Assembly: GCF_037414475.1 (NCBI RefSeq)
Contig: NZ_CP147913.1
Span: 620,001 to 684,000, forward strand
Direction: 5' to 3'
Origin: Myxococcus stipitatus
GTDB taxonomy: Bacteria > Myxococcota > Myxococcia > Myxococcales > Myxococcaceae
DNA: 64,000 nucleotides
In this document: positions 45,970-56,251 of the stretch, piece by piece
Numbering within the stretch: the stretch's first letter is position 1
Layout: each line of letters starts with the position of its first letter
The notes under the pieces: model-generated
Databases searched by the model: none
Told to the model about the DNA's origin: nothing
The model's input: the letters and a program-made list of their open reading frames with translations, nothing else
Translations under genes and position numbers: made by a program

Positions 45970-46866
45970 TCAGGGTGGCAGGGGTCTTTGCTTCAACGAC
46001 TCCATCAGGAAATCTCGGAACGCGGCCACCTTGCGTGGCATGTGCCGCCCGGCCGTGGAGACGAACCACACGCTCCCGGCGGGCATGCTCCACTTCGGAA
46101 GCACCGCGACCAGCCGTCCCTCCGCGACCTCTGCCTCGGCGATCAGCGTGGGCAGGAAGCCAACGCCCGCACCCAACCGAAGCGTCTCTCGCATGAAGAA
46201 CATGTCATCGCAGCGGATGACACCCTTGCTCGGAACGGGGCTCTTCTCCTCTCCGGGCCCCTCCAGCCACATGGGCATCTCCGAGCGGAAGGAAATCCAT
46301 GCATGCGCCGCGAGTTCACGCGGATGACGCGGAGGCCCTCGCCGCGCGAGATACGCGGGCGAGGCGTAGAGCCGCAGCGAGAGCGGACCCAGGCGGCGCG
46401 CACGCAGTGAGGAATCCCTCAGCGGAGAGAGCGAGAGCCGAAGTGCGGCGTCGAAGCCTTCCGCCACCAGGTCAACCACGCGGTTGTCCAGATGCAGGTC
46501 CACCTTCACCGCCGGATAGCGCGCCACGAAGCGGGTGACGACATCCGCGAGCAACGTCGCTCCCCAATCCACCACCGCCGTCAGCCGCAGCTCCCCCGAA
46601 GGCTCCTCCTCCAACTCGGGAAGGTCGCCCACGGACTTGCGCAGCGATGCGAGCATCGGCGACACACGCTCGTACAGCGCCTGGCCCGCCGTGCTCAGCG
46701 CCACCCTCCGCGTCGTACGGTGGAGGAGCTGAACGCCCAGCAAGGACTCCAACTGGGAGATGCCCCGGCTCACGGACGACTTGGGCATGCCCAGCTTCTT
46801 CGCGGCGCTGGAGAAACTGGCGCCTTCGGCGACCGCGACGAAGAGCGCGAGTTGGTTCAGGTCCAT
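45970..46866 (-). CDS. LysR-family transcriptional regulator
   Basis: This 298-residue regulator has an N-terminal winged helix-turn-helix (about 1-60, with FVAVAEGASFSSAAKKLGMPKSS given as a pattern) and a two-lobed effector domain. The start at 46866 has GGAGGA three bases upstream. It diverges from the NmrA-like oxidoreductase gene and probably controls it, as is usual for such pairs. An 18-base inverted repeat immediately before its start may be its binding site. The effector is unknown. Confidence 0.93.
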   Translation of the reverse strand: MDLNQLALFVAVAEGASFSSAAKKLGMPKSSVSRGISQLESLLGVQLLHRTTRRVALSTAGQALYERVSPMLASLRKSVGDLPELEEEPSGELRLTAVVDWGATLLADVVTRFVARYPAVKVDLHLDNRVVDLVAEGFDAALRLSLSPLRDSSLRARRLGPLSLRLYASPAYLARRGPPRHPRELAAHAWISFRSEMPMWLEGPGEEKSPVPSKGVIRCDDMFFMRETLRLGAGVGFLPTLIAEAEVAEGRLVAVLPKWSMPAGSVWFVSTAGRHMPRKVAAFRDFLMESLKQRPLPP

Positions 46867-46884
46867 TGTTCCTCCAGTGGAACA
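46867..46884. promoter_or_regulatory. Inverted repeat TGTTCC-N6-GGAACA, candidate LysR operator
   Basis: Perfect 6-base half-sites with a 6-base spacer begin directly next to the LysR start codon and enclose its GGAGGA ribosome binding site. LysR sites of the T-N11-A class have this size. Binding here would block the regulator's own expression. Confidence 0.5.
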
Positions 46885-46951
46885 GTATGCTTCATGAGCA
46901 GGCATTGTGCAGCAGTGGCGCGGCCACTACTTCATCGGGCGGAAGTCGAAG

Positions 46952-46961
46952 CCCCCCCCCC
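46952..46961. repeat. Run of ten C residues before the NmrA-like gene
   Basis: A 10-base C homopolymer ends 20 bases before the ATG at 46982, in the divergent LysR/NmrA control region. Such runs can change length by slippage. Confidence 0.8.
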
Positions 46962-46981
46962 GCCATCTCTGGAGTCTGCCC

Positions 46982-47881
46982 ATGTCCAACGCCTCTCCGT
47001 CCCTGCTCGTCACCGGCGCCTCCGGCCACCTCGGCCGCCGTGTCGTGGAGCTTCTGTTGGAGTTCCACCGCGGCCCCCTCATCGTCACCACTCGCGAGCC
47101 CGCGAAGCTCGCGGACCTGGCCGCGCGCGGTGTCATCGTGCGCAAGGCCGACTTCGATGACACGGCCTCTCTCGACGCCGCGTTCGCCGGTGCGCAGCGC
47201 CTGCTGCTCATCAGCACGGACTCGCTCGACGTTCCCGGGCGCCGCATCACTCAACACCAGAACGCGGTGGACGCGGCCCGCCGCGCGGGAGTCCGTCACA
47301 TCGTCTACACGTCCCTCACCCGTCCCGAACCCGACTCCCCCGTCACCATCGCCAAGGACCATTGGGCGACCGAGCAGGCCCTCGAGAAGAGCGGCCTGGG
47401 CTTCACGGTGCTGCGCAACAACTTCTACGCGGACCTGCTGCTGCTCAGCCTGCCTCGCGCGGTGGCGACGGGACAACTCGTCGCGGCAACTGGGACAGGC
47501 TCCACCGCCTACGTCACGCGCGAGGACTGCGCGCGCATCGCCGCGGCGGCGCTCCTCGCGCCCTTCGATGGGAAGCGCACGCTGGAGGTCACCGGCCCCT
47601 CGGCGGTGAGTCACGAGGAGCTGGCGCGGATGGTCAGCGAACTGTCCGGCCGTCCCGTGCGGTACGTCGCGGTGGACGCCGCGAGCCTGCGGGCGGGCAT
47701 GGTGGAGCACGGCCTGCCCGCGCCCATCGCGGAGGTGATTGCATCGTTCGACGTGGCGGTGGCCGAAGGACGCATGGCCAAGACCTCCACCGCGTTCTCG
47801 GACCTCACGGGCGGAGCCCCCAGCAGCGTGGCCAGCTTCCTGGCCAGGCACCGGGAGGCCCTCCAGGCGGCGACGCGCTGA
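46982..47881 (+). CDS. NmrA/QorB-like NAD(P)H-binding oxidoreductase
   Basis: This 299-residue atypical short-chain dehydrogenase has an N-terminal nucleotide-binding loop GASGHLGRR and a Rossmann fold. HIVYTSLTRPEPDSP and VTREDCARIAAAAL are typical of the QorB/YtfG quinone oxidoreductase and NmrA-like families. It may reduce quinones or act as a redox sensor; the sequence does not decide. No strong ribosome binding site is visible between the C run and the ATG. The divergent LysR gene is the probable regulator. Confidence 0.88.
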   Translation: MSNASPSLLVTGASGHLGRRVVELLLEFHRGPLIVTTREPAKLADLAARGVIVRKADFDDTASLDAAFAGAQRLLLISTDSLDVPGRRITQHQNAVDAARRAGVRHIVYTSLTRPEPDSPVTIAKDHWATEQALEKSGLGFTVLRNNFYADLLLLSLPRAVATGQLVAATGTGSTAYVTREDCARIAAAALLAPFDGKRTLEVTGPSAVSHEELARMVSELSGRPVRYVAVDAASLRAGMVEHGLPAPIAEVIASFDVAVAEGRMAKTSTAFSDLTGGAPSSVASFLARHREALQAATR

Positions 47882-47940
47882 ACAGGTGAACGGGGGATGG
47901 GAAAATTGACGGCGTGCTACGAGCCTGTAGCGTCGAGCCC

Positions 47941-48303
47941 ATGCCCCCTCTCGCCCTCGCCGCCCCCGTGCTCTCGCGCCAGGCCGACCCGGTCCGAGTG
48001 GCCACCGAGCGTCTCGCACGTGCCCTGCCCGCGCGCGCGGACGCGGCGGTGCTCGTCGACCTGCTCGAGGATGACTTGAGAGAAGGGCTGGATGCACTCG
48101 GCGATGTCGAAGCCCACTTCGCCGAACTGCTGACCACACTGCGCACGGGCCCGCTGTCCCCCGTGAGCCTCGTCAACGCGGGGGATGACCTCCGCGTCGT
48201 CGAGCGGCTCGACTACCTCCAGGACGTCGTCCTCCAGTTGCGCAAGCGCCTGGCCCAGGCCGCCGCGATGGCGCGGCAGACTCCTTCTTCGCGCACGCGC
48301 TGA
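47941..48303 (+). CDS. Hypothetical small helical protein
   Basis: This 120-residue protein is predicted almost entirely helical and rich in Leu, Ala, Asp and Arg, with no membrane segment and no recognised domain. Strong GC bias at third codon positions supports coding. The ribosome binding site is poor. It follows the NmrA-like gene by 59 bases on the same strand and ends 31 bases before the convergent repeat-bearing gene. Confidence 0.6.
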   Translation: MPPLALAAPVLSRQADPVRVATERLARALPARADAAVLVDLLEDDLREGLDALGDVEAHFAELLTTLRTGPLSPVSLVNAGDDLRVVERLDYLQDVVLQLRKRLAQAAAMARQTPSSRTR

Positions 48304-48334
48304 CCCTCGCGGCTCGAGGACATCAAGGCGCCCA

Positions 48335-48559
48335 CTAAGGCGAGGGCGGAGGGGTCGTCACCGGTGCCGCGTTGGCCGGCGCGGGTGTCGTCACCTGTGG
48401 CGGGGCCGGCGTCGCGTTCAGCGGCGCGGGTGTCGTCACCTGTGGCGTGGCCGGCGTCGCGTTCAGCGGCACGGGCGAATCCACCGGCGCTGGCGCTCCC
48501 GCGGCATTCAGCGGCACGGGCGCGGTCACCAGCGGCGTCGTGTCGCTGCTGTTCAGCGG
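48335..48559 (-). repeat. 45-base tandem repeats
   Basis: Four to five units of 45 bases encode PLNATPATPQVTTPA and variants. The two units nearest the 3' end of the gene are almost identical in DNA, while the older ones have diverged, so the array has grown or been corrected from that end. Confidence 0.8.
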
Positions 48560-49642
48560 CAGCTCCGTGGCGATGATGCCCGGACTCACCTGCGCGGCCC
48601 CTGTGACAGTGTTGAAGCTGGGAGCACCGGACAACGGCACGGAGAAGGTCCCCACCGTCGAAAGACTCCCAGAGCCCCCCGTGGCCGCAGCCCCCGGAAG
48701 TGGCACCGGCGTCTCCACCAACGGTCCCGAAATGTTCAGGGGTTGAATCTGCGCTTCGAGAGAAGGCACGGAACCCTCCAACACCGGCGGAGCGCCTTGC
48801 GCCGCGGTGCCAGGCACCGCCGTCCCTCCGGCGGCGGGAGGCGGCGGCAACACGGGCGCCAGGCCGAGATAGGTCGTGGACGGCACCGGCGTCAGCTGAT
48901 CCGGCGGCACCGTCACATTGCCCGTGGTGTCCACCACCGCCACCGAGCGCACGGGGATTCCCCCCACCTCGATGGCCACGTCCTCGAACACGTATTGAAC
49001 GAAGCCCCGCGGCTCCAGTTCGGGGGGCAGGTTCCACGCGAGGACCACCAGCTCCGTGTCCCCCCAGCGCGCCTGGCGCATCATCCGGTGCGAGTCGTCG
49101 TCGGAGTACGCCCCCGCATCCAGCGCCGCCACGTGCACCAACGCTGACTCCGTCAGCAATTGCCCGTTGCGCCACACCCGCCCCACACCCCAGACCGCCA
49201 CCGCCGCGTGCGAGCGGGTCATCGCCGACCACCCCAGCCCCGTGTCGCCGTAGATGGGCACGTTCATCAGCACGCCACCCGCGATGGGATGGGGAGGCGG
49301 AGGAGGAAGCGGCCGAGCGGGGGCCTGGGAATGGGCCTGGGCGGGCGGGAAACCGGCCTGGGACAGCTCCACCCGGTACTCGGAGACTCCCAGGCGGAAC
49401 GACGAGGAGAACGTCACCTTGTCGCCATAAGTGGCTTCTGGAAGCGCAACGCGGTCCTCCACCGAGAGCTCCGCGCTCCCGGTTCCGGACTCCGTCAGGT
49501 CCGTGAAGGGCAACGAGCCCTGGATGAGGAAACCGTCCGGCCGCCTGGTTCTCGCGCTGGCCTCCTGGCCCTCGAACGTGAACCCGCCTGGCCCCGAGGC
49601 CAGCACTCCGGACAACAGTAGCGTGGTGAGAGGTCCCGCCAT
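48335..49642 (-). CDS. Exported hypothetical protein with a C-terminal Pro/Thr repeat tail
   Basis: This 435-residue protein has a signal peptide (MAGPLTTLLLSGVLASG). AAGGAGG lies eight bases before the ATG. A folded domain of about 230 residues follows (SLPFTDLTESG to TVPPDQLTPV), ending with the linker TYLGLAPVLPPPPAAGG. The last 75 residues are 15-residue repeats of the form PLN(A/S)-x4-P-x-V-x3-P(V/A). The function is unknown; the tail could span the cell wall or the surface slime. It is convergent with the small gene at 47941. Confidence 0.82.
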   Translation of the reverse strand: MAGPLTTLLLSGVLASGPGGFTFEGQEASARTRRPDGFLIQGSLPFTDLTESGTGSAELSVEDRVALPEATYGDKVTFSSSFRLGVSEYRVELSQAGFPPAQAHSQAPARPLPPPPPHPIAGGVLMNVPIYGDTGLGWSAMTRSHAAVAVWGVGRVWRNGQLLTESALVHVAALDAGAYSDDDSHRMMRQARWGDTELVVLAWNLPPELEPRGFVQYVFEDVAIEVGGIPVRSVAVVDTTGNVTVPPDQLTPVPSTTYLGLAPVLPPPPAAGGTAVPGTAAQGAPPVLEGSVPSLEAQIQPLNISGPLVETPVPLPGAAATGGSGSLSTVGTFSVPLSGAPSFNTVTGAAQVSPGIIATELPLNSSDTTPLVTAPVPLNAAGAPAPVDSPVPLNATPATPQVTTPAPLNATPAPPQVTTPAPANAAPVTTPPPSP

Positions 49643-49717
49643 CGACGCTGCCTCCTTGTGGAACAAGGTAGGCAGCGGAGCGGGGAGTGGCAGCCCTCTC
49701 CCTCGAGGACGCTTGGA

Positions 49718-50236
49718 CTAGATGAGACCGCGAGCCCGGCGGATCTGCTCCACCGTCTTGTTGTACTCGATGTCGAAGGCGCTGGTGCCCTCCTGCAGGT
49801 GCTTCAGGCGGGAGCGGGCCTCCTTGTCGATTTCCTCATCCACGTCCAGGTGCCGCTTCATCACCGCGAAAATCTTCTGTCGCAGGAAGTTGTCCGGCGA
49901 GAAGACCTCCTCGACGTTCCGGCTGATGAGGAGGAATTCGATCATCTGGTTGATGACGTATTCGACTCCCTCGTCGCCCATCTTGAAGCCGCGGACGTCC
50001 GCCATCTCGCGCTTCACCTGGTTGAACTTGGAGTAGTCATACCCACGACGCTCCAGTGCCTCGCGCGTCGCCTGGTTCACACGTTCTTCGTTCGCGAGGT
50101 ACTCACGCATGATGGCGGAGAGGTCCATCTCGGCGTCCGCCACACGCATCGGCTCCACCTCGATGTCCCCATCCTGCATGAGCTGCTGAATCGCCTCTCG
50201 CGAGATGATCGGGATCACCTTCGGATACAGCCTCAT
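49718..50236 (-). CDS. DUF507 family protein
   Basis: This 172-residue soluble helical protein matches the DUF507 family over its whole length (IPIISREAIQQLMQDGDIEVE, MIEFLLISRNVEEVFSPDNFLRQKI, RARGLI). The function is not known. GAGGG lies seven bases before the ATG. It lies downstream of uvrC on the same strand with a 133-base gap that contains a hairpin, so it may have its own promoter. Confidence 0.9.
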   Translation of the reverse strand: MRLYPKVIPIISREAIQQLMQDGDIEVEPMRVADAEMDLSAIMREYLANEERVNQATREALERRGYDYSKFNQVKREMADVRGFKMGDEGVEYVINQMIEFLLISRNVEEVFSPDNFLRQKIFAVMKRHLDVDEEIDKEARSRLKHLQEGTSAFDIEYNKTVEQIRRARGLI

Positions 50237-50311
50237 GTCGGTCCCTCGCCCTCTTTGGACGTGCTCGAATCATCAACCGCTATAAATCAGCGCCGAGCCC
50301 AGTCGCAATGA

Positions 50312-50336
50312 AAAACCCCAGGAACGTCGCGGTTCC
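50312..50336 (-). terminator. Candidate terminator after uvrC
   Basis: On the minus strand GGAAC-N6-GTTCC (50321-50336) is followed by TGGGGTTTTT. The stem is only five pairs, so strength is doubtful. It lies 34 bases after the uvrC stop. Confidence 0.45.
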
Positions 50337-50369
50337 AGCGCCCTTCCCCCGCAGTCTGGAGCAAGTTAA

Positions 50370-52310
50370 TCACGCCGCTCCCGGCGGCGACCCTCCCCGC
50401 GGTTTTTCGTTCGCGGGTTCTTGCGCGTCGTCGAGGGAGGCCTCTCGGATGGGGTCTTCGTCTTCCTCGTCCAGGTGTCCATGAAGCCCCGCATGGACCC
50501 GCTCCGCCGTCGCGGGCCCCACGACTTCCGCCAGCTCCTCGATGCTGGCTTCGTTCACGCGCTTGAGCGAACCAAAGTGCCGCAGGAGCGTCTTGCGCCG
50601 CACCTCCCCCACCCCTGGAATGTCCTCCAGCGCCGAGCGTACCCGACTCTTGCGCAAGACCTGCTTCTGAAAAGTGATGGCGAAGCGGTGCGCCTCGTCC
50701 CTCATGCGCGTCAGCATGAACATCTCCGCTGAGTTCTGCGCCAGGACGATGGGGTCCTTTCGCCCCACGACAAACACGCGTTCCGGACTGCGAGCGCTCT
50801 CCGCGTCGCGATCAAACACTTCCAGGTCCCGGCTCTTGGCCAGGCCCACCACGTCCACCGTCTCCACGCCCAGGTCCTTCATGGCCGCGTGGGCGCTGGC
50901 GAGCTGCCCCTTGCCACCGTCGATGACGAGCAGGTCTGGCAGGTCGCCCTCCTCCAACCCGCGCTTGAGGCGGCGCGTCACGACCTCGTACATGCTGGCG
51001 AAGTCGTCCTGTTTCTCCAGCGTCTTGATTTTGTACTTCCGGTAACGGGACTTGTCCGTGTCGCCGTCCGTGACGGCCACCTGGGAGGCGACGATGGCGG
51101 AGCCCTGGAAGTGGGAGATGTCGAAGCACTCCATGCGGCGCGGGAAGTTGCGCAGGCCCAGCCGCTGCTGAAGCCGCGAGAGCACCTGGTCCGTCTCGTC
51201 CTTGGTGCGGCGGCGCTCCAGGAAGGCCTGCTCGGCGTTCTTCTCCGCCATCTTCACCAGCTCGTGCTTCTCGCCGCGCTTGGGGACGAGCACGCGCACG
51301 CGTTCGCCCTTGCGCTCGGAGAGCAGTCCCTCCAGGCCCTCCGTGCCGTCGCCGGGCTCCAGGGGGAGCAGCACCTCCTCCGGCACGAAGCTGCCCTGGT
51401 CGTAGTAGAGGTTCACGAACGAGGCGAGCAGCTCCTCGTTGGGGAACTCCTGGCTGCCGAAGGGAAACGCCTGGCCCCCGTTGAGGCGGCCCTGCCGGAT
51501 CCACAACACGTAGAACAGGATGCGGTCGCCCTCGCGGTGCAAGGCGAAGACGTCCTGGTCCTTGAAGTCGGTAGTGGCCACCTTCTGCCGCTCCAGGCTG
51601 CGTTCAATCGCCTGGAGCTGGTCTCTCACCCGCGCGGCCTCCTCGAACTTGAGGTCCTGGGACGCGCGCTTCATGCGCAGGCGCAGGCCATCCACCAGCT
51701 CGGTGGCCTTGCCCTCCAGAAACATCACCACCTCATCCACGCTGCGGCGGTAATCGTCCTCGGGCACCGGGTAGACACAGGGCGCCGGGCAGCGGCCGAT
51801 CTGGAACAACAGACAGGGGCGGCTGCGGTTGGCCAGGACATGGTCCGTGCACGTGCGCAGGCGGAAGTAGCGGTTGATGATGCGCAGCGTCTCGCGAATC
51901 GCGCCCGCGCTGGAGTACGGGCCGAAGTAGCGCGCGCCATCGCGCTCGTATTTGCGCACGACCTCCAGCCGAGGATAGGCGTGGGTGCGGTCCAGGCGCA
52001 GGGAGATGAACTGCTTGTCGTCCTTGAGCAGGACGTTGAAGCGCGGGCGGTGCTTCTTGATGAGCTCGTTCTCGAGGAGCAGCGCCTCCTTCTCGTTGTG
52101 GACGAGCACCGTCTCCAGGTCGCCCAGGATTTCATCCAGGAGCGACACGAAGACCCGCGTGTCGCCGGTGCGCGTGAAGTAGGAGCGCACGCGGCTGCGC
52201 AGGTTGATGGCCTTGCCCACGTAGATGATCTGCCCCCGGCGGTCCTTCATCAGGTACACGCCGGGCTCGGTGGGAAGGGCGTCGAGCTTCTCCTGGAGCT
52301 TCACGTCCAT
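50370..52310 (-). CDS. uvrC: Excinuclease ABC subunit C
   Basis: This 646-residue nucleotide excision repair nuclease has an N-terminal GIY-YIG nuclease ([19 protein letters not shown]), a Cys-bearing region, a UvrB-interaction (UVR) motif ([19 protein letters not shown]), the RNase H-like C-terminal nuclease ([20 protein letters not shown]) and a helix-hairpin-helix pair ([21 protein letters not shown]). A Glu/Asp-rich tail follows. It lies 12 bases after the uvrB stop in the same operon. Confidence 0.97.
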   Translation of the reverse strand: MDVKLQEKLDALPTEPGVYLMKDRRGQIIYVGKAINLRSRVRSYFTRTGDTRVFVSLLDEILGDLETVLVHNEKEALLLENELIKKHRPRFNVLLKDDKQFISLRLDRTHAYPRLEVVRKYERDGARYFGPYSSAGAIRETLRIINRYFRLRTCTDHVLANRSRPCLLFQIGRCPAPCVYPVPEDDYRRSVDEVVMFLEGKATELVDGLRLRMKRASQDLKFEEAARVRDQLQAIERSLERQKVATTDFKDQDVFALHREGDRILFYVLWIRQGRLNGGQAFPFGSQEFPNEELLASFVNLYYDQGSFVPEEVLLPLEPGDGTEGLEGLLSERKGERVRVLVPKRGEKHELVKMAEKNAEQAFLERRRTKDETDQVLSRLQQRLGLRNFPRRMECFDISHFQGSAIVASQVAVTDGDTDKSRYRKYKIKTLEKQDDFASMYEVVTRRLKRGLEEGDLPDLLVIDGGKGQLASAHAAMKDLGVETVDVVGLAKSRDLEVFDRDAESARSPERVFVVGRKDPIVLAQNSAEMFMLTRMRDEAHRFAITFQKQVLRKSRVRSALEDIPGVGEVRRKTLLRHFGSLKRVNEASIEELAEVVGPATAERVHAGLHGHLDEEDEDPIREASLDDAQEPANEKPRGGSPPGAA

Positions 52311-52322
52311 GGCCAGTGGCTC

Positions 52323-54425
52323 CTAGCGCCGTCCCCGGGGCCGCGCCCCGCGGCCCTTGCCCCGTCCTCGCTTGGGAGCGTCATCCTCCTTGGCCTTGGC
52401 GGGGGCCTTGAGCAGTGAGCGCGAGGCGGGCTTCAGCCCCAGGTCCATGTCCTTGAGCAACTGCACGCGGTCGCGGTACTCGGCGGCCTTCTCGAACTCC
52501 ATCGACTCCGCGGCGCGGAGCATGTCCTGGGTGAACTCCTCGATGAGCCGTTTGATCTCCTTGGCCTCGAGCAGGTCGTCCTCACCCTCGGCCGCCATGG
52601 GCAGCGTGCCGCCGCCCTCCGCGTCGTAGAGATGCTCGGAGAGGTCGGTGATGTTGCTCTTGACCGAGCGCGGGGTGATGCCGTGGTCCAGGTTGAACTT
52701 GCGCTGGATTTCACGGCGGCGCGTCGTCTCCTCGAGCGCCTTCTTCATCGAGTCGGTGACGGAGTCCGCGTACATGATGACGCGGCCATTCAGGTTGCGC
52801 GCGGCGCGGCCGATGGTCTGGATGAGCGACACGTGGCTGCGCAGGAAGCCTTCCTTGTCCGCGTCGAGGATGGCCACCAGGGACACCTCGGGGATGTCCA
52901 GACCCTCGCGCAGGAGGTTGATGCCCACGAGCACGTCGAACTCACCCTTGCGCAAGTCGCGGATGATGGCGGTGCGCTCGATGGCGTCGATGTCCGAGTG
53001 CAGGTAGCGCACGCGCACGCCCACGTCGGCGTAGTACTCGGTGAGGTCCTCCGCCATGCGCTTGGTGAGCGTCGTCACCAGGACGCGCTCGTTGCGGCTG
53101 ACGCGCAGACGGACCTCCTCGAGCAGGTCGTCCACCTGGTTGCCGACTGGACGCGTCTCCACCTCCGGGTCCGTCAGGCCCGTGGGGCGGATGATCTGCT
53201 CCACCACCACGCCCTGGGACTTCTGCAACTCGTACTCGGACGGCGTGGCCGAGACGAAGACGGCCTGCGGCACCAGCTCCTCGAACTCACCGAACTTCAG
53301 CGGGCGGTTGTCCAGCGCGCTGGGCATGCGGAAGCCGAAGTTGACCAGCGTCTCCTTGCGCGCGCGGTCTCCCCGGTACATCGCGCCAATCTGAGGAACC
53401 GTCTGGTGGCTCTCGTCGATGAGGACCAGGAGGTTGCGCGGGAAGTAGTCGATGAGGCACGGGGGCGGCTCGCCCACGCCTCGGCCCGAGAAGTGCCGCG
53501 AGTAGTTCTCGATGCCGTTGCAGTAGCCGACCTGTTCGATCATCTCCAGGTCGAACAGCGTGCGCTGCTCCAACCGCTGCGCCTCCACCAGCTTGTTGTC
53601 GCGCTTGAAGGTCTGGAGCTGGTCGGTCAGCTCGTCGCGGATGGTCTGGAGCGCGCGCTTGCGCACGTCCTCGCCCGCGACGTAGTGGCTGGCGGGGAAG
53701 ATGACGATCTTCTCCAACGTGCCCAGCGTCACCCCGCGCAGCGGGTCGAACTCGGTGATGCGCTCCACCTCGTCGCCGAAGAAGCTCACGCGCACGGCGC
53801 GCTCTTCCTCGTAGGCGGGGAACACCTCCACCGTGTCTCCGCGCGCGCGGAAGGTGCCTCGGTGGAAGTCCATGTCGTTGCGCTCGTACTGGCCTTCCAC
53901 CAACCGGCGCATGAAGGCATCGCGCCCCATCTCGCCGCCGGTGTCCACGCGCACCGCCAGGTCCACGTAGCTGCGCGCCGCGCCCAGGCCGTAGATGCAC
54001 GACACGCTGGCCACAATCACCACGTCGTCGCGCGTGCGCAGCGAGTGGGTGGCCGAGTGGCGCATCCGTTCGATGTTGTCGTTGATGGACGAGTCCTTCT
54101 CGATGAAGGTGTCCGTCGACGGAACGTAGGCCTCGGGCTGGTAGTAGTCGTAGTACGAGACGAAGTACTCGACGGCGTTGTTCGGGAAGAGCGCCTTGAA
54201 TTCGCCGTAGAGCTGCGCGGCCAGCGTCTTGTTGTGGGCGATGACCAACGTGGGCCGCTGCACGTTGGCGATGATGTTCGCCATGGTGAACGTCTTGCCC
54301 GACCCCGTGACACCCAAGAGGGTCTGGTAGCGGTCGCCCCGAAGCACGCCCTCCGTGAGCTCTCCAATGGCCCGCGGCTGGTCGCCCCCGGGCTGGTGTT
54401 CGCTGACGATCTGGAACTCAGGCAT
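52323..54425 (-). CDS. uvrB: Excinuclease ABC subunit B
   Basis: This 700-residue DNA helicase-like repair protein has the Walker A motif [12 protein letters not shown], the damage-probing beta-hairpin ([13 protein letters not shown]), helicase motif LIDESHQT, the motif near [10 protein letters not shown], and a C-terminal UVR motif ([20 protein letters not shown]). A basic Lys/Arg/Gly tail is extra. The start at 54425 (MPEFQIVS) is preferred over a GTG 36 bases upstream because homologues begin there. It is first in the uvrB-uvrC pair. Confidence 0.97.
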   Translation of the reverse strand: MPEFQIVSEHQPGGDQPRAIGELTEGVLRGDRYQTLLGVTGSGKTFTMANIIANVQRPTLVIAHNKTLAAQLYGEFKALFPNNAVEYFVSYYDYYQPEAYVPSTDTFIEKDSSINDNIERMRHSATHSLRTRDDVVIVASVSCIYGLGAARSYVDLAVRVDTGGEMGRDAFMRRLVEGQYERNDMDFHRGTFRARGDTVEVFPAYEEERAVRVSFFGDEVERITEFDPLRGVTLGTLEKIVIFPASHYVAGEDVRKRALQTIRDELTDQLQTFKRDNKLVEAQRLEQRTLFDLEMIEQVGYCNGIENYSRHFSGRGVGEPPPCLIDYFPRNLLVLIDESHQTVPQIGAMYRGDRARKETLVNFGFRMPSALDNRPLKFGEFEELVPQAVFVSATPSEYELQKSQGVVVEQIIRPTGLTDPEVETRPVGNQVDDLLEEVRLRVSRNERVLVTTLTKRMAEDLTEYYADVGVRVRYLHSDIDAIERTAIIRDLRKGEFDVLVGINLLREGLDIPEVSLVAILDADKEGFLRSHVSLIQTIGRAARNLNGRVIMYADSVTDSMKKALEETTRRREIQRKFNLDHGITPRSVKSNITDLSEHLYDAEGGGTLPMAAEGEDDLLEAKEIKRLIEEFTQDMLRAAESMEFEKAAEYRDRVQLLKDMDLGLKPASRSLLKAPAKAKEDDAPKRGRGKGRGARPRGRR

Positions 54426-54509
54426 ATCCGCGAGATCTAACACCCTCGCGGGTCGAAACACTGGACATTTGTATCCGCCCGTCGTGCGACGGACGGAGCA
54501 CTCCGGGCC

Positions 54510-56207
54510 CTACTTCGAAGCGCCCTCCGACGGCTCGGTGCGAGGCGCCTTGAGTGCCTCGAGTGCCGCCAGGCGTGCGGCTTCGAACTCGTCGCCCTTG
54601 TTCCAACGCGGCAGCTCCGGAGCGCGGGCGACATGGGCCCCCAGAAGGAAGAACAGGCGGGCATCCTCCACGGCCCCCGACATGTCCCACTCCGGACGGA
54701 GCTCGTCGGACGGCTGGTGGTAGTGCTTGGCCTCCCAGGCCTCGCGCTGCAAACGGCCCCAGCCCTCGGGGCGTCCGATGAAATCCATGCCGCTGCCAAA
54801 GTACGCGGCGGGAATGCCCCGGCGCGCGAAGTTGAACTGGTCGGAGCGGTAGAAGAACCCGCGGTCCGCGAGCTGGTCCGCCTTCACCACGCGGTTCTGC
54901 GTCTTCGCCAGCGCGGTGATGAGGGCGTCGAGGTTCGACTTGCCCAGGCCGATGACGGTGATGTCGCGCGTGCGGCCGTGGATGTTGGCCCCGTCGATGT
55001 TGACGTTCGCCGCGACGCGTCCCGCGGGAACCGGAGGATGCTCGGCGAGGTACTGGGAGCCCAACAGCCCCTGCTCCTCCGAGGCCACCGCGGCGAAGAG
55101 GATGGAGCGGCGCGGCGGCTGCGGAAGCGCGCGATAGGCCCGCGCCACCGCCAGCATCGCGGACACTCCCGCCGCGTTGTCGAGCGCGCCGTTGTAGATG
55201 GTGTCCTCTCCCTCCTTCCCGCCCTCCTTCATGCCCAGGTGGTCATGGTGCGCGCTGTAGAGCACCACCTCCTGGGACAACTTCGGGTCGCTGCCGGGCA
55301 GCATCGCCAGCACGTTCGCGGTGGGCCGGCGCCGCACCTCGGTGGCGAAGCGCGTGGACACCGTCACCCCCAGCGGCACGGGCTGGAAGTCACGCGAACG
55401 CGCCGCCTCGCGCAACACCTCCAGGTCCTTGCCCGCCAGCCGCAACACGCGCCGCGTGGCGTCCTCGGTGGCCCATCCCTTCACCTGGAGACGAGGACCG
55501 GCAACCTCGGGCAGCTCGAACTGCTCGCCCGTCCACGACGACTGCACGACCTGCCATGGATACCCGGCGCTGGCCGTGGTGTGGAGGATGATGGCGCCCG
55601 CCGCGCCCATCTTCGCGGCCTGTTCGTACTTGTAATCCCAGCGGCCGTACCAGAGCCGCGTGCGTCCAGCGAAGATGCGCGGGTCGTCCTCCGGGTCGCT
55701 GTTGAGGACGAGCAGCGTCTTGCCGCGCAGGTCCATCCCCTTGAAGTCATCCCACGCGTACTCGGGCGCCTGGATGCCATAGCCCACGAAGACGAGCTCC
55801 GAAGACTCCAGGCTCGCCTCCGGGCTCTGCACGCCGGAGACGGCGATGAAGTCCTCGTGGAACTTCAGGTCCATGCCGCCTTGAGGCGCGCGGATGGACA
55901 TCGACTTGGGATGACTGGTGATGCCCACCAGGTCGAAGGGCTGGAGGAACGTGCCGTCCGTCCCCGCGGGCTTCAGGCCCAAGGCCTCCATCTGCGAGGC
56001 GATATAGGCCTGCCCCAGCGCATCCCCCCGAGTGCCGGGGCCACGGCCTTCGAGCAGGTCATGCGCGAGGAAGCGCACGTGGGCGCGAAGCACATCCGCG
56101 TCGATGCTCGCCGAGGCGGCCTTCTCCGCGGGCGTGGAGAGCGGCACACGCTGCGCGAGGGCGGAAGTGGACGAGAGGGCCAGGACCAGGGGCAGCAGGC
56201 GCTTCAT
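54510..56207 (-). CDS. M28-family secreted peptidase
   Basis: This 565-residue exported zinc peptidase has a signal peptide (MKRLLPLVLALSSTSALAQ). A PA-like insert at about residues 130-250 is typical of the group. The M28 catalytic domain shows the metal site SAHHDHLG, NGALDNAAGV and the catalytic ASEEQGLLGS, with a further metal ligand near the C-terminal YHQPSDELR. By family it is an aminopeptidase or carboxypeptidase. The start at 56207 leaves 44 bases after the cysS stop. Confidence 0.92.
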   Translation of the reverse strand: MKRLLPLVLALSSTSALAQRVPLSTPAEKAASASIDADVLRAHVRFLAHDLLEGRGPGTRGDALGQAYIASQMEALGLKPAGTDGTFLQPFDLVGITSHPKSMSIRAPQGGMDLKFHEDFIAVSGVQSPEASLESSELVFVGYGIQAPEYAWDDFKGMDLRGKTLLVLNSDPEDDPRIFAGRTRLWYGRWDYKYEQAAKMGAAGAIILHTTASAGYPWQVVQSSWTGEQFELPEVAGPRLQVKGWATEDATRRVLRLAGKDLEVLREAARSRDFQPVPLGVTVSTRFATEVRRRPTANVLAMLPGSDPKLSQEVVLYSAHHDHLGMKEGGKEGEDTIYNGALDNAAGVSAMLAVARAYRALPQPPRRSILFAAVASEEQGLLGSQYLAEHPPVPAGRVAANVNIDGANIHGRTRDITVIGLGKSNLDALITALAKTQNRVVKADQLADRGFFYRSDQFNFARRGIPAAYFGSGMDFIGRPEGWGRLQREAWEAKHYHQPSDELRPEWDMSGAVEDARLFFLLGAHVARAPELPRWNKGDEFEAARLAALEALKAPRTEPSEGASK

Positions 56208-56251
56208 GGTACCCCGAGCCCTAACACGAAGGCCCGGGGCACCGCAGCCCA

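Noticed and set aside
52632..54440. 602-codon open frame opposite uvrB
   Set aside because: It is an antisense shadow. uvrB is unmistakable on the other strand.
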